A DNA stretch of 64,000 nt from the NCBI RefSeq assembly GCF_024460775.1, contig NZ_JANFYZ010000001.1:124001-188000 (forward strand), given 5' to 3'. Both the position numbers and the translations under genes were made by a program. Source of the stretch: Desulfovibrio desulfuricans. GTDB lineage: Bacteria > Desulfobacterota > Desulfovibrionia > Desulfovibrionales > Desulfovibrionaceae. The notes below the pieces were generated by a model. The model was not told the DNA's origin. It did not search any database and worked only from the letters and a program-made list of their open reading frames with translations. This document shows positions 52,838-61,124 of the stretch, piece after piece. Position 1 is the stretch's first letter, and every line of letters starts with the position of its first letter.

Positions 52838-53051
52838 TGCAACCGCCTAAAAATAAAAATTGTAGATCACGCCGATGAAGTGTTGTTAACCTTATCCGGT
52901 TGCATTTCTTACAGCAAGGTGCGGATATTCTGGTTTTGATGTGGTTGTAATTAAAATTTGTGGCATTGAGAGCAAAAGTGGACTTCGTGGCGATGATTGC
53001 CAGTTGCCAAAGTTCATATCGCGTTTGGGAATGGTGTTGGGGAAAACAAAG

Positions 53052-53081
53052 AAGGGGTTACCTGATTACAGGTAACCCCTT
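53052..53081 (-). terminator. terminator after tRNA-Val
   Basis: AAGGGGTTACCTG (53052-53064) pairs with CAGGTAACCCCTT (53069-53081) around a four-base loop. On the minus strand the stem is followed by CTTTGTTTT. It lies 8 bases beyond the tRNA 3' end. Confidence 0.8.
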
Positions 53082-53088
53082 TCATATT

Positions 53089-53164
53089 TGGTGGGCAGTA
53101 CAGGACTTGAACCTGTGGCCCCCGCCTTGTAAGGGCGGTGCTCAACCAACTGAGCTAACTGCCC
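53089..53164 (-). tRNA. tRNA-Val (anticodon UAC)
   Basis: The minus strand folds into a 76-base cloverleaf with encoded CCA. The acceptor stem is GGGCAGT/ACTGCCC, the D arm TAGCTCAGTTGGTTGAGCA, the anticodon loop CTTACAA (anticodon TAC), and the T arm carries GGTTCAAGTCC. The AT-rich defence gene ends close by on its 3' side, a typical insertion point, but I found no repeat of the tRNA 3' end at the far side. Confidence 0.95.
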
Positions 53165-53303
53165 GAAACAGCGTAGCACAGGCAGCTATATGCCCTGTTA
53201 TTCAGCACATTGCAAGCGCAATTTTGTGCGCTACAGCAGAGCAGCCCCGGTCACAGTGCTGGGGCTGTCAGATTATCAGCCTGATACTTTGCTGCGATTA
53301 CAG

Positions 53304-53612
53304 TTATTTCATCTGGTTAAGATATGTCGCAATATCCTTCACCTGCGCGGGGCTCAGGCTCTGCACGGTCTGCTGCATTCGGGCCGCGGCGCCTGTGGCA
53401 TTGCTCAGGTTTTTGACCCTTTCCATGCCAGCCACCAGCGAATCTACAGGTTTGCCCTTCATTGCCGCAGGGCTGGCCGAATGACAGCCCGAGCACAGCT
53501 TGTTGTACATCTCCTGCCCTGTCCCCGCGCTCTCCTGAGCCGCAACAGCAGTACCAGCCAGCAGCAGCCCGGCCGCCAAAAGAATTTTCAATGAGTTAGC
53601 AGAAAAGGTCAT
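53304..53612 (-). CDS. monoheme cytochrome c (class I, c553-like)
   Basis: This is a 102-residue periplasmic protein. A signal peptide (LKILLAAGLLLAGTAVAAQ) precedes the mature part. The single heme site is KLCSGCHSASP; the distal Met ligand is probably in the GAAARMQQTV region or an earlier Met. AQVKDIATYLNQ is the usual C-terminal helix of class I cytochromes. GGAGAG precedes ATG 53612. It is a small soluble electron carrier, typical of Desulfovibrio cytochrome c553. No partner gene adjoins it. Confidence 0.85.
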   Translation of the reverse strand: MTFSANSLKILLAAGLLLAGTAVAAQESAGTGQEMYNKLCSGCHSASPAAMKGKPVDSLVAGMERVKNLSNATGAAARMQQTVQSLSPAQVKDIATYLNQMK

Positions 53613-53951
53613 GGAACTCTCCTGTGGGTTACTCTGTTTGAAAAGTCAGCCTGGCCGCACAGCAGCCAGACTTTTGGTCTTTTTCAGCATATGCCCCAAG
53701 ACCCGCACTCCACAAGGGGTATTATGCGGCAGGATCGCGGCTGTTTTCCAACCACGTTATCACGAAAAGCCCGCATTGCCGCTTTGGAACGCCTGTCATT
53801 GCTAATTGTAGGGCAGGCATTCTGCCTGATGCCATTAAGGGACGCACAGGTGATGAGGTGGTAATACCCACAAACGTTAAGCCCCAGCGGCTGCGGGTCG
53901 GCAACCGTTGGGGCTTGGGTATTGTGGTTTGCGCGTGTTGGCGTGTGCGGC
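53613..53951. other. intergenic region, no gene seen
   Basis: The first part is upstream of the cytochrome gene and should hold its promoter. The last 75 bases include the stem-loop at 53879-53916 that follows the ABC importer operon. Short frames here do not look like proteins. Confidence 0.4.
53879..53916 (-). terminator. terminator of the ABC importer operon
   Basis: AAGCCCCAGCGG (53879-53890) pairs with CCGTTGGGGCTT (53905-53916) with one G-T wobble. It lies 35 bases after the stop of the last permease gene. The T-rich tail on the minus strand is weak (TTAACGTTTG). Confidence 0.6.
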
Positions 53952-54788
53952 CTACTTGATGCCCGCCCGCATGAACGACTGCACAAATTGCCTCTGGAAC
54001 AGCAAAAACGCCACCAGCAGCGGGCCGGAGGTCATAAGCGTTGCAGCGGTGATGATTGTCCAGTCCACGCCCTGTTCCGTAGCCGAGAATATCTGCAAGC
54101 CGACGGTCAGCGGGCGCGAATTGACGGAATTGGTCACAATGAGCGGCCAGAGAAAGTTGTTCCAGTGGGTGCTGATGGAAACCAGCGCATAGGCTGCGTA
54201 GGTGGGTTTGGCCAACGGCACGTACACATGCCAGAGCACCTGCAGGGTGTTGGCCCCTTCCACAGCGGCGGCTTCCTCCAGTTCTTTCGGAACGCTCTTG
54301 AAGGTCTGGCGCAGCAGAAAAATGCCAAAGGCCGAGGCCATGTAGGGCAGGCTGATGGCAAGGGTGGAATCAAGCACGCCAATCTTGGACATGGTGGAGT
54401 AGTTTTCCACCACCAGCACATCTGGCATGATCATGAGCTGCATGAGAATAAGCGCAAAGGCGATGCCCTTGCCCTTGAAGTTGTAGCGGGCAAAGGCGTA
54501 GGCCGCCAGAGTGCAGAGCACAAGCTGCATGCCTGTGGTCAGCGTAACCAGCATGATGGTGTTGACGAAATAGCGGGCAAAGGGCGCGGCCTTCCAGGCA
54601 TTGGCAAAGTTTTCAAGCGTCAGCGGGGCAGTCAGGCTGAAACGGGTAGAAAACTCCGCCGGGTGAAAGGCTGTCCAGATGGCGTAAAAAAGCGGCAAAG
54701 CCCACAGAATGGCAAGCATCCAGGCGGCTGTGGTGTCCAGCACGCGCGAAAATCCACGGCTGTCGTACATATTGCGCTGTTCGTTCAT
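53952..54788 (-). CDS. ABC transporter permease, UgpE/MalG-like
   Basis: This 278-residue inner-membrane permease has about six hydrophobic segments. The cytoplasmic EAA loop reads LEEAAAVEGANTLQVLWHVYVPLAKP, the contact point for the ATPase. The C-terminus (FQRQFVQSFMRAGIK) is the usual ending of carbohydrate-type permease subunits. Its start overlaps the stop of the partner permease by 4 bases. It is the last gene of the importer operon and is followed by a stem-loop. Confidence 0.85.
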   Translation of the reverse strand: MNEQRNMYDSRGFSRVLDTTAAWMLAILWALPLFYAIWTAFHPAEFSTRFSLTAPLTLENFANAWKAAPFARYFVNTIMLVTLTTGMQLVLCTLAAYAFARYNFKGKGIAFALILMQLMIMPDVLVVENYSTMSKIGVLDSTLAISLPYMASAFGIFLLRQTFKSVPKELEEAAAVEGANTLQVLWHVYVPLAKPTYAAYALVSISTHWNNFLWPLIVTNSVNSRPLTVGLQIFSATEQGVDWTIITAATLMTSGPLLVAFLLFQRQFVQSFMRAGIK

Positions 54789-55669
54789 CTGTAATGCACC
54801 CTTTTTTCAATGATGCCAAACTGCACAAAGGCGGCAAAACCAAGAAAGCCCAGCAGCACCATGGTCAGCGTTGCGCCGTAGCCCGTATCCCAGAATTTGA
54901 AGCTGGTTTCGTAAATGTAGTAGAGCAGCAGCGAGGTAGCGTTGTTGGGGCCGCCCTGCGTAAGCACAAAGAGGTGATCCACCATGCGAAAAGCGTTGAT
55001 GGTGGCGTTGATAAGCACAAAAAGCGTTGTGGGCATGAGCAGGGGAATGACCACGCGGCGGTAATAATAAGCGCGCGAAGCCCCTTCAAGCATGGCCGCT
55101 TCCCCAAGGCTGGGTGGGATTTGCTGCAATGCCGCGAGGTAAAAGATCATAAAAAATCCCGCATCCTTCCATACTGCAACACTGATCACGCAGAACAGGG
55201 CGGTCTGCTCGCTGCCAAGCCAGTTAATGCCCGTGCTCGCGCCCAGAAAAAAGCGCAACTGCTCAAGCAGGCCGTAATCGGGCGTGTAAAAAAACAGCCA
55301 GATGTTGGCCACGGCGATCATTGGCAGCACTGTGGGTACAAAGTAGCACAGCCGCAAAAATGCCTGCCCCTTCAGCCGCGCATTGACCAGAAAGGCCATG
55401 AGCATGGCCAGCGACATGGAGCAGGGGATGGTGCAGCAGGCAAAGATGATGTTGTTGCGCAGCGATTTGAGGAAAACCTCGTCGTCCAGCAGATAGCGGT
55501 ACTGCTCAAGCCCTACGAACTGGGCAGGCGCTCCACCCCGGCCATCCATAAAAAAACTGTGGATAAACGTGCTCACCGCAGGATAGTGCGTAAACGTCAC
55601 CACCAGGGCAAAGCCGGGGAGCAAAAGCAGCCATGCGTTGATTTGCCGCATGGTTTCGGGTTTGAACAT
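54785..55669 (-). CDS. ABC transporter permease, UgpA/MalF-like
   Basis: I take ATG 55669 as the start, 294 residues; a longer frame to 55846 runs into the binding-protein gene and lacks similarity. Six hydrophobic segments are visible, and the EAA loop is LGEAAMLEGASRAYYYRRVVIPLL. It pairs with the overlapping UgpE-like gene. A strong hairpin (55705-55734) lies between it and the binding-protein gene, which may lower its expression relative to that gene. Confidence 0.85.
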   Translation of the reverse strand: MFKPETMRQINAWLLLLPGFALVVTFTHYPAVSTFIHSFFMDGRGGAPAQFVGLEQYRYLLDDEVFLKSLRNNIIFACCTIPCSMSLAMLMAFLVNARLKGQAFLRLCYFVPTVLPMIAVANIWLFFYTPDYGLLEQLRFFLGASTGINWLGSEQTALFCVISVAVWKDAGFFMIFYLAALQQIPPSLGEAAMLEGASRAYYYRRVVIPLLMPTTLFVLINATINAFRMVDHLFVLTQGGPNNATSLLLYYIYETSFKFWDTGYGATLTMVLLGFLGFAAFVQFGIIEKRVHYR

Positions 55670-55704
55670 AGGGCTGCTCTCTTGCGTCTGATTGAATCGA
55701 AAGA

Positions 55705-55734
55705 GCTGCCAGAGGGGCAATCCCCCCTGGCAGC
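55705..55734 (-). promoter_or_regulatory. intra-operon hairpin between binding protein and permease genes
   Basis: GCTGCCAGAGGGG (55705-55717) pairs with CCCCCCTGGCAGC (55722-55734) with one mismatch around a four-base loop. It lies 11 bases after the binding-protein stop. Such hairpins protect the upstream mRNA or attenuate downstream reading, giving more binding protein than permease. Confidence 0.6.
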
Positions 55735-55745
55735 ACAATGCTTGT

Positions 55746-57029
55746 TTACTTCTGGTAGCGGCGCAGAATGCGGTCAGCTTCACGCTGGGCATCCTTGAGG
55801 GCGGCGTCAGGCTTTTTGGAGCCGTTAACAGAGGCCTGAATGGCATCGTCCAGAGCCTTGGTCACGCGCTGGTTTTCGTGGGTGGAGAGTTCGGGCACGG
55901 CGTGGGCCAGTTGGTCGCGGGCCACGGCGGCATAAGGAAAGCCCTTCACGTAGGTTTCCATGCGTTCGGTCTTCCAGGCATCGGGGCGCACGGCCACATA
56001 GCCGGTATCAATGCCCCACTGGGCGGCGCGTTCTGCAGTGGTCATCCACTGCACAAACTTGACGGCAGCCTTGCGTTCTTCGGGCGTAGAATTTTTGAAA
56101 ATGTAGAAGTTGCCGCCGCCGGTGGGCGAGCCCAGGCGGGTATTGGCGGGCAGCATGCCCACGCCGAAGGGGAACTTGGCGTTGGTGCGCACGTTGGTGA
56201 GGTTGCCGGTGGTGGTCCACATGATGGCGGTTTTGCGCTCAAAGAAATCGCGGGGCGTGGTGGACCAGTCAATGGTGCCCTTGGGCGAAACTTCGTACTT
56301 GTAGGCAAGATCGGTGAGGAACTGGAGGGCTTCAATGTTCTTGGGGTTGTCGAAGAAGACCTTGTTGCCCGCATCGTTCATCAGTTCAACGCCGTTGGTA
56401 ATGGCAAGGGCCTGAAGCATCCAGTAGGCATAGCCGGTGCTGGGAATGGCAACGCCCCACTGGGTGACCTTGCCGGATTCGTCCTTCTTGGTGAGCTTCT
56501 TGCCCATTTCGACCAGTTCCTGCCATGTGGCGGGGCCTTTTTCAGGGTCAAGGCCTGCTTCCTTGAACATCTCCTTGTTCCAGTACATCACGATGGTTGA
56601 GCGCTGAAAAGGAATGCCCCAGGTTTTGCCTTCGGTCTGGCTGTTGCGCATAAAGCCGGGAAAGTAATCCTTGGTGAAGGCCATGTTGTCCTTGCCGACA
56701 ATTTCGTCGTAGGAAACGATGGCGTTTTCATCAATGAGAGTGAACATGTCGGTAGAGAGCAGCACGGCCACATGCGGTGGCTCGCCCCCACGCTGGGCGG
56801 TAAGGGCCTTGGTGATAGTGTCGCGGTAATTGCCCGAATATACAGGCGTAATCTTGATGTCAGGGTTTTCTTTCATGAATTCCTGGGTCATGCCCTCCAC
56901 GATCTTGGTGATGGGCCCGCCCACGGATACGGGAAAGTAAAATGTAAGGTTGGTCTGAGCCGCCAGCGCGCTGCCAGCGCACAGGCAGATACAGAAAATT
57001 GCCAAAAACAACGAGCGAATACGTTTCAT
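55746..57029 (-). CDS. extracellular solute-binding protein, UgpB family
   Basis: ATG 57029 has AGGAGA upstream; the protein has 427 residues. A signal peptide (SLFLAIFCICLCAGSALAAQ) precedes the mature part, so it is periplasmic. It belongs to the family 1 binding proteins (TNLTFYFPVSVGGPITKIVEG, NSQTEGKTWGIPFQRSTIVMYWN, TGGGNFYIFKNSTPEER). The resemblance to UgpB suggests sn-glycerol-3-phosphate or glycerophosphodiesters, and a phosphodiesterase gene lies divergent to the operon. A sugar ligand cannot be excluded. Confidence 0.85.
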   Translation of the reverse strand: MKRIRSLFLAIFCICLCAGSALAAQTNLTFYFPVSVGGPITKIVEGMTQEFMKENPDIKITPVYSGNYRDTITKALTAQRGGEPPHVAVLLSTDMFTLIDENAIVSYDEIVGKDNMAFTKDYFPGFMRNSQTEGKTWGIPFQRSTIVMYWNKEMFKEAGLDPEKGPATWQELVEMGKKLTKKDESGKVTQWGVAIPSTGYAYWMLQALAITNGVELMNDAGNKVFFDNPKNIEALQFLTDLAYKYEVSPKGTIDWSTTPRDFFERKTAIMWTTTGNLTNVRTNAKFPFGVGMLPANTRLGSPTGGGNFYIFKNSTPEERKAAVKFVQWMTTAERAAQWGIDTGYVAVRPDAWKTERMETYVKGFPYAAVARDQLAHAVPELSTHENQRVTKALDDAIQASVNGSKKPDAALKDAQREADRILRRYQK

Positions 57030-57185
57030 GGATTTCTCCTCAAAGGGGTTTGGGGGCTGTATCCGTACTATCGCCTGAATGTTACCGAAAAGGGGCAAAT
57101 GTGTATCAAAATTAGATGATTATGACAGTCGCGCGACAAAAGACAGCAAAATTGGCGCGCAATGCCGCGTGAAGGTGCAAGCGTT

Positions 57186-58238
57186 CTATGCCGCGCCCAT
57201 GCGCTTGCCCGATTCTGTCTCAAAAAAGTGCAGGGCATCGGCGGCAAAGTTCAGGCGCAGCTTTTGGCCGGGTTTAAAACCGGGGTTGCCTGCCATTTGC
57301 ACAGCCACCTGCTGCTGGCCCAGGCTGCAAGCGAGCACGGAATCCGCACCAAGGTATTCCATGCTCAGCACTTCAGCCTCCCACAGGCCGTCAGGCGTTA
57401 CCTGGATATGCTCGGGGCGGATGCCAAGCGTGCATTCGGCCGCAACAGCGCCTGGCACAGGGCAGCATTCATTGCCCTTGATGACCGCCTGCCCCCTGCA
57501 CATGGCAACACTCAGAAGGTTCATGGGCGGCGTGCCGATAAAGCTGGCCGCAAAGGTAGTGGCGGGTTTGGAATACATGGCGACAGGGGCATCGTTCTGC
57601 ACGATATGCCCGTGCTGCATCAGAATGATGGTGTCGGCCATGCTCATGGCTTCTGTCTGGTCGTGGGTAACGTAGACCATTGTCATGCCCAGGCGCTGTT
57701 GCAGGTCGCGGATTTCGCGCCGCATTTCGAGCCGGAGCTTGGCATCAAGGTTTGAGAGCGGTTCGTCCATGAGGCACACTGCCGCTTCGGCCACAAGCGC
57801 ACGGCCAAGGGCCACGCGCTGTTGCTGACCGCCGGAAAGGGCGGAGGGCTTTCTTTCCAGCAGGCCGGAAAGGCCAAGCACGTCAACGGCGTTGTCCAGC
57901 CGCCTCATCTGGTCGGCCTCCGGCACTTTGCGCACCTTGAGGCCAAAGAGGATGTTTTCCCGTACTGTGAGGTGAGGAAAAAGCGCGTAAGACTGGAACA
58001 CCATGGCCAGATGGCGCTCTGCCGGGGGCAGGTCGGTAACGTCGCGGTCGCCAATGTAGATGCGCCCGCCGGAAACGCTCTCAAGCCCGGCAATGAGCCT
58101 CAGTGTGGTAGATTTGCCGCAGCCGGAAGGCCCGAGCAACACAAGCAGGGAACCCTCATTGATCTCAAAGGATACGTTCTTTACAGCGTGGGTCGCACCC
58201 CACTGTTTACATACGTTTTCAAGACGTATTGCGGACAA
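57186..58238 (-). CDS. ABC transporter ATP-binding protein, UgpC/MalK type
   Basis: The start is probably a TTG at 58238 with AAGGAG 7 bases upstream; it gives 350 residues beginning SAIRLENVCKQWG. Walker A is LLGPSGCGKST, the signature is LSGGQQQRVALGRAL, Walker B is VCLMDEPLSNLD, and the His switch is VYVTHDQTEAM. A C-terminal OB-like (TOBE) domain follows, with LGIRPEHIQVTPDG. It is the first gene of the operon and powers the two permeases. Confidence 0.9.
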   Translation of the reverse strand: MSAIRLENVCKQWGATHAVKNVSFEINEGSLLVLLGPSGCGKSTTLRLIAGLESVSGGRIYIGDRDVTDLPPAERHLAMVFQSYALFPHLTVRENILFGLKVRKVPEADQMRRLDNAVDVLGLSGLLERKPSALSGGQQQRVALGRALVAEAAVCLMDEPLSNLDAKLRLEMRREIRDLQQRLGMTMVYVTHDQTEAMSMADTIILMQHGHIVQNDAPVAMYSKPATTFAASFIGTPPMNLLSVAMCRGQAVIKGNECCPVPGAVAAECTLGIRPEHIQVTPDGLWEAEVLSMEYLGADSVLACSLGQQQVAVQMAGNPGFKPGQKLRLNFAADALHFFETESGKRMGAA

Positions 58239-58494
58239 GTTCAGCTCCTTTCGTGGATGGGCGCGCTTGTGGGCGTGGTCGGTCAGGCTCCAGAGGCGTA
58301 ACACAAGGCCGTGCTGCCTGCATGGAGAAAATTTGATTTTAATTACCACTAATTGCGCCTTGTGGCAAGAACGATAGCTTTCGTATTCGTTACATTACAG
58401 GCAGCAGCGTTACAGTTTTGTGACAAAGGCTGGCTTGACCGCAACATGCTGCCGTGATTAAAAATAGTTGAAAATGTCGAGGGGAGGTACTGGC

Positions 58495-59313
58495 ATGTTT
58501 GTAGCACACATATCTGATCCGCATGTGGGCGCCGGGCGCAGCCTGGCATTCAACGTGTCTGACGGTGCGCTGCTGCTGGAAAAAACCGTGAGCCACATTG
58601 CGGCCTTGCCGCAACTGCCCGATTGCCTTGTGCTGAGCGGGGATATTTCGGTGAACGGCCAGCCCGGCGGCTATGTCATTGCGGCAGAGGCGCTGTCTGC
58701 GCTGCCCATGCCCGTGTATGTGCTACCCGGCAACCATGATAAGCGTGAAAATCTTGTGGCCGGGCTTGGGCAGTACTGCCCAGCGGATGCGGCGGTTACC
58801 CCCTACCTGTGCTATACGGTTGAGGATTTTCCTTTGCGGCTTGTGTTTTTTGACGGAACCCGCCCCGGCTCGCATTCCGGGCATTTTGACGCGCCCGTGG
58901 CGGCGTGGCTGGAAAAAACGCTGGCAGCCCAGCCAGGCAGACCCACGCTGGTCTTTACCCACCATCCGCCCTTTATCACAGCCCTTGGCGTGATGGACGA
59001 ACCATATGAAAATGGCGAGAGCCTTGGCCGCATACTGGAGAAATTCCCCAATGTGAGGCTTTGCTGCGGGCATCTGCACAGGTACATGTTCACCATGTGG
59101 CACGGAGTGGCAGCATTGACGGCTCCCCCTGTGTGCATGCACATAGTGCCGGATTTCTGCGCCACTGGCGGGGATGATTTTACAGATGAAGCCCCGGCAT
59201 TTTTGCTCCACCACTTTGTTGATGGACGGGTGAACACGCACTACTGCCGCGTACCGGGGGAGTTTGCCGAGCGTGGACCATTCAGCTTCTCCCACCCGCC
59301 GAAGTTGGGGTAG
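58495..59313 (+). CDS. GpdQ-like metallophosphoesterase (phosphodiesterase)
   Basis: ATG 58495 follows GAGGGGAGG at 7 bases and gives 272 residues; the upstream ATG at 58468 has no ribosome site. The two-metal phosphoesterase motifs are complete: DPH in AHISDPHVGAG, GDIS in VLSGDISVNG, GNHD in LPGNHDKRENL, THHPP, and GHLHR. The family includes glycerophosphodiesterase GpdQ and cyclic-nucleotide phosphodiesterases. It is divergent from the Ugp-type importer, which suggests it cleaves an imported glycerophosphodiester. Confidence 0.85.
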   Translation: MFVAHISDPHVGAGRSLAFNVSDGALLLEKTVSHIAALPQLPDCLVLSGDISVNGQPGGYVIAAEALSALPMPVYVLPGNHDKRENLVAGLGQYCPADAAVTPYLCYTVEDFPLRLVFFDGTRPGSHSGHFDAPVAAWLEKTLAAQPGRPTLVFTHHPPFITALGVMDEPYENGESLGRILEKFPNVRLCCGHLHRYMFTMWHGVAALTAPPVCMHIVPDFCATGGDDFTDEAPAFLLHHFVDGRVNTHYCRVPGEFAERGPFSFSHPPKLG

Positions 59314-59344
59314 ATGAAAATAATCTCAGTTTTTATGCAATGAA

Positions 59345-59366
59345 AAAGGCCGCTTACGCGGCCTTT
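59345..59366. terminator. bidirectional terminator
   Basis: AAAGGCCGC (59345-59353) pairs perfectly with GCGGCCTTT (59358-59366) around TTAC. A-run and T-run flank it. It separates the convergent phosphodiesterase and dehydrogenase genes. Confidence 0.8.
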
Positions 59367-59408
59367 CATGTTTTACTTCAACTTTTAGTTTTCCAGCAAA
59401 ATCAGCGT

Positions 59409-61022
59409 CTAGAACAGAAAATCAGTGGACAGAAAGTTGGACTTTCTGTTGCGCACGATGTCCGAAATCAGTTCCTTGTTGGGGGTGGAACCCTTGGCTG
59501 CCACCAGTGTGCGGATGGAGAAGGCGCGCAGCGCATCGCTGACAGAGAGCGTGCCTTCCGCAGAGTCCTTGCGGCCTGTGAAGGGGAAGGTATCCGGCCC
59601 GCGCTGGCACTGGCTGTTGATGTTGACGCGGCACACCTGATTGACCATGGGGTCAATGAGCGCGGCCACGGCATCGGGGTCTGTGCCGAAGATGCTGGCC
59701 TGCTGGCCGAAGGGCGAGGCTATTACCGCCTCCGCGGCTTCCGACACGTCGTTGTACGAAACCACAGGCACCACAGGGGCAAACTGTTCTTCCGTGTGCA
59801 GGCGCATGTCTGCGGTGACGCCCGCAACCAGCGTGGGGTAATACAGGGTGCGGTCAAAGGTGCCGCCGCACGGGTTGGCAATGCGCGCGCCCTTGGCAAC
59901 AGCTTCGTCCACCAGTTCACGCAGGTCGTCTATCTTGCCGGGCACGGGCAGCGGGGTGATTTTGACCCCAGGCTTCCAGGGCAGGCCCATGGGCAGGGCG
60001 GCAATGGCCTCGCTGAATTTTGCCAGAAATTCCTCGGTGCGCGAAGCGTGGACGTAAAAGATCTTCAGGGCCGTGCAGCGCTGGCCGTTGAAGCTCAGCG
60101 CCCCGGTCACGGCCTCGGATACGGTCAAATCCATGTCGGCGCAGGGCAGCACGATGGCAGCGTTTTTGGCGTCCAGCCCCAGCACGCAGCGCAGCCTGTG
60201 GGGCGAGGGATGGTGACGGCGCAGGGCATCGGCAGCGCGGCTTGAGCCGATAAAAGCCAGCACGCTGATGCGGCCAGATTCCAGCGCGGGAATGGCCACG
60301 CGCCTGTCGCCAAAGAGGATGTTCACCACCCCGGCGGGGAAGCAGTCGGCAAAGGCCTCAAGCAGGGGCGCATAAAGCAGCTTGCCGATGCGGGGCGTTT
60401 TGACGATGACCGGGTTGCCCATGATCAGGGCCGGAATAAGTGTGGTAAAGGTTTCGTTGAGCGGATAGTTGAACGGCCCCATGCACAGCACAGGCCCAAG
60501 CGGCGCGCGGCGGATCTGGGCGTAAATGCCGCTCTCGATCACAAATCGGGAGGAGGCGCGGTCAAGGTCTTTAAGGGCATCCACAGTGGCGCGGATGTAG
60601 TCGATGGTGCGGTCAAATTCCGCCCGGCAATCGTTGAGCGGCTTGCAGATTTCCCACACCATCAGGCGCACCACCTGATCGCGCACAGCCAGCATGCGGC
60701 GGGCAAATTCTTCCACACGGACAATGCGGTCTTCCACGCGCATGGTGGGCCACGCTCCACGGCCATTGTCCCACGCCTTGCTCACGGCTTCCACTGCCGC
60801 CAGAGATTCCGCCTCGGTCAGTTCCGGGCAGGAGCCGATGACGCGCTGCTCGCCGTTCACATACAGGGGCGAATGCACGGTGTGCACGGGGCCATTCCAC
60901 TCAAGCAAACGCCCGCCAACAAGGTAGCGGCGCTCATGGAGCGGTTCAAGAGCGCAATCTTCGGGTATATTGTCCACATCCGGCGAAAAATCAGCGCCGG
61001 GCTGGATATTGGCTTCGGTCAT
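59409..61022 (-). CDS. gapN: GapN-like aldehyde dehydrogenase (non-phosphorylating glyceraldehyde-3-phosphate dehydrogenase family)
   Basis: This is a 537-residue aldehyde dehydrogenase; AGGAGG precedes ATG 61022. The C-terminal signature RGPDTFPFTGRKDSAEGTLS is typical of GapN, which oxidises glyceraldehyde 3-phosphate directly to 3-phosphoglycerate with NADP. The catalytic Cys is in SFNGQRCTALK, and GPFNYPLNETF is the substrate/cofactor loop. Where most aldehyde dehydrogenases have the general base in ELGGK, this protein reads GLDAKN, so the usual catalytic Glu seems to be Gly. The N-terminal ~40 residues are extra and acidic. Confidence 0.75.
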   Translation of the reverse strand: MTEANIQPGADFSPDVDNIPEDCALEPLHERRYLVGGRLLEWNGPVHTVHSPLYVNGEQRVIGSCPELTEAESLAAVEAVSKAWDNGRGAWPTMRVEDRIVRVEEFARRMLAVRDQVVRLMVWEICKPLNDCRAEFDRTIDYIRATVDALKDLDRASSRFVIESGIYAQIRRAPLGPVLCMGPFNYPLNETFTTLIPALIMGNPVIVKTPRIGKLLYAPLLEAFADCFPAGVVNILFGDRRVAIPALESGRISVLAFIGSSRAADALRRHHPSPHRLRCVLGLDAKNAAIVLPCADMDLTVSEAVTGALSFNGQRCTALKIFYVHASRTEEFLAKFSEAIAALPMGLPWKPGVKITPLPVPGKIDDLRELVDEAVAKGARIANPCGGTFDRTLYYPTLVAGVTADMRLHTEEQFAPVVPVVSYNDVSEAAEAVIASPFGQQASIFGTDPDAVAALIDPMVNQVCRVNINSQCQRGPDTFPFTGRKDSAEGTLSVSDALRAFSIRTLVAAKGSTPNKELISDIVRNRKSNFLSTDFLF

Positions 61023-61124
61023 GTGTGCCTCCTGAACTTTCAGCAGATGAAAGCAGTGAAAAAGTTGTTGTCGTGTGGAGGGTAAGAAGCCGGGCGCTTC
61101 ATGTCAATGAAGCCGACCCGCAAC

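Noticed and set aside
48212-53164. tRNA 3'-end duplication marking an integrated element
   Set aside because: I compared the end of tRNA-Val with the stretch 48212-48340 and saw no repeat of useful length. There is also no integrase gene, so an att pair is not claimed.
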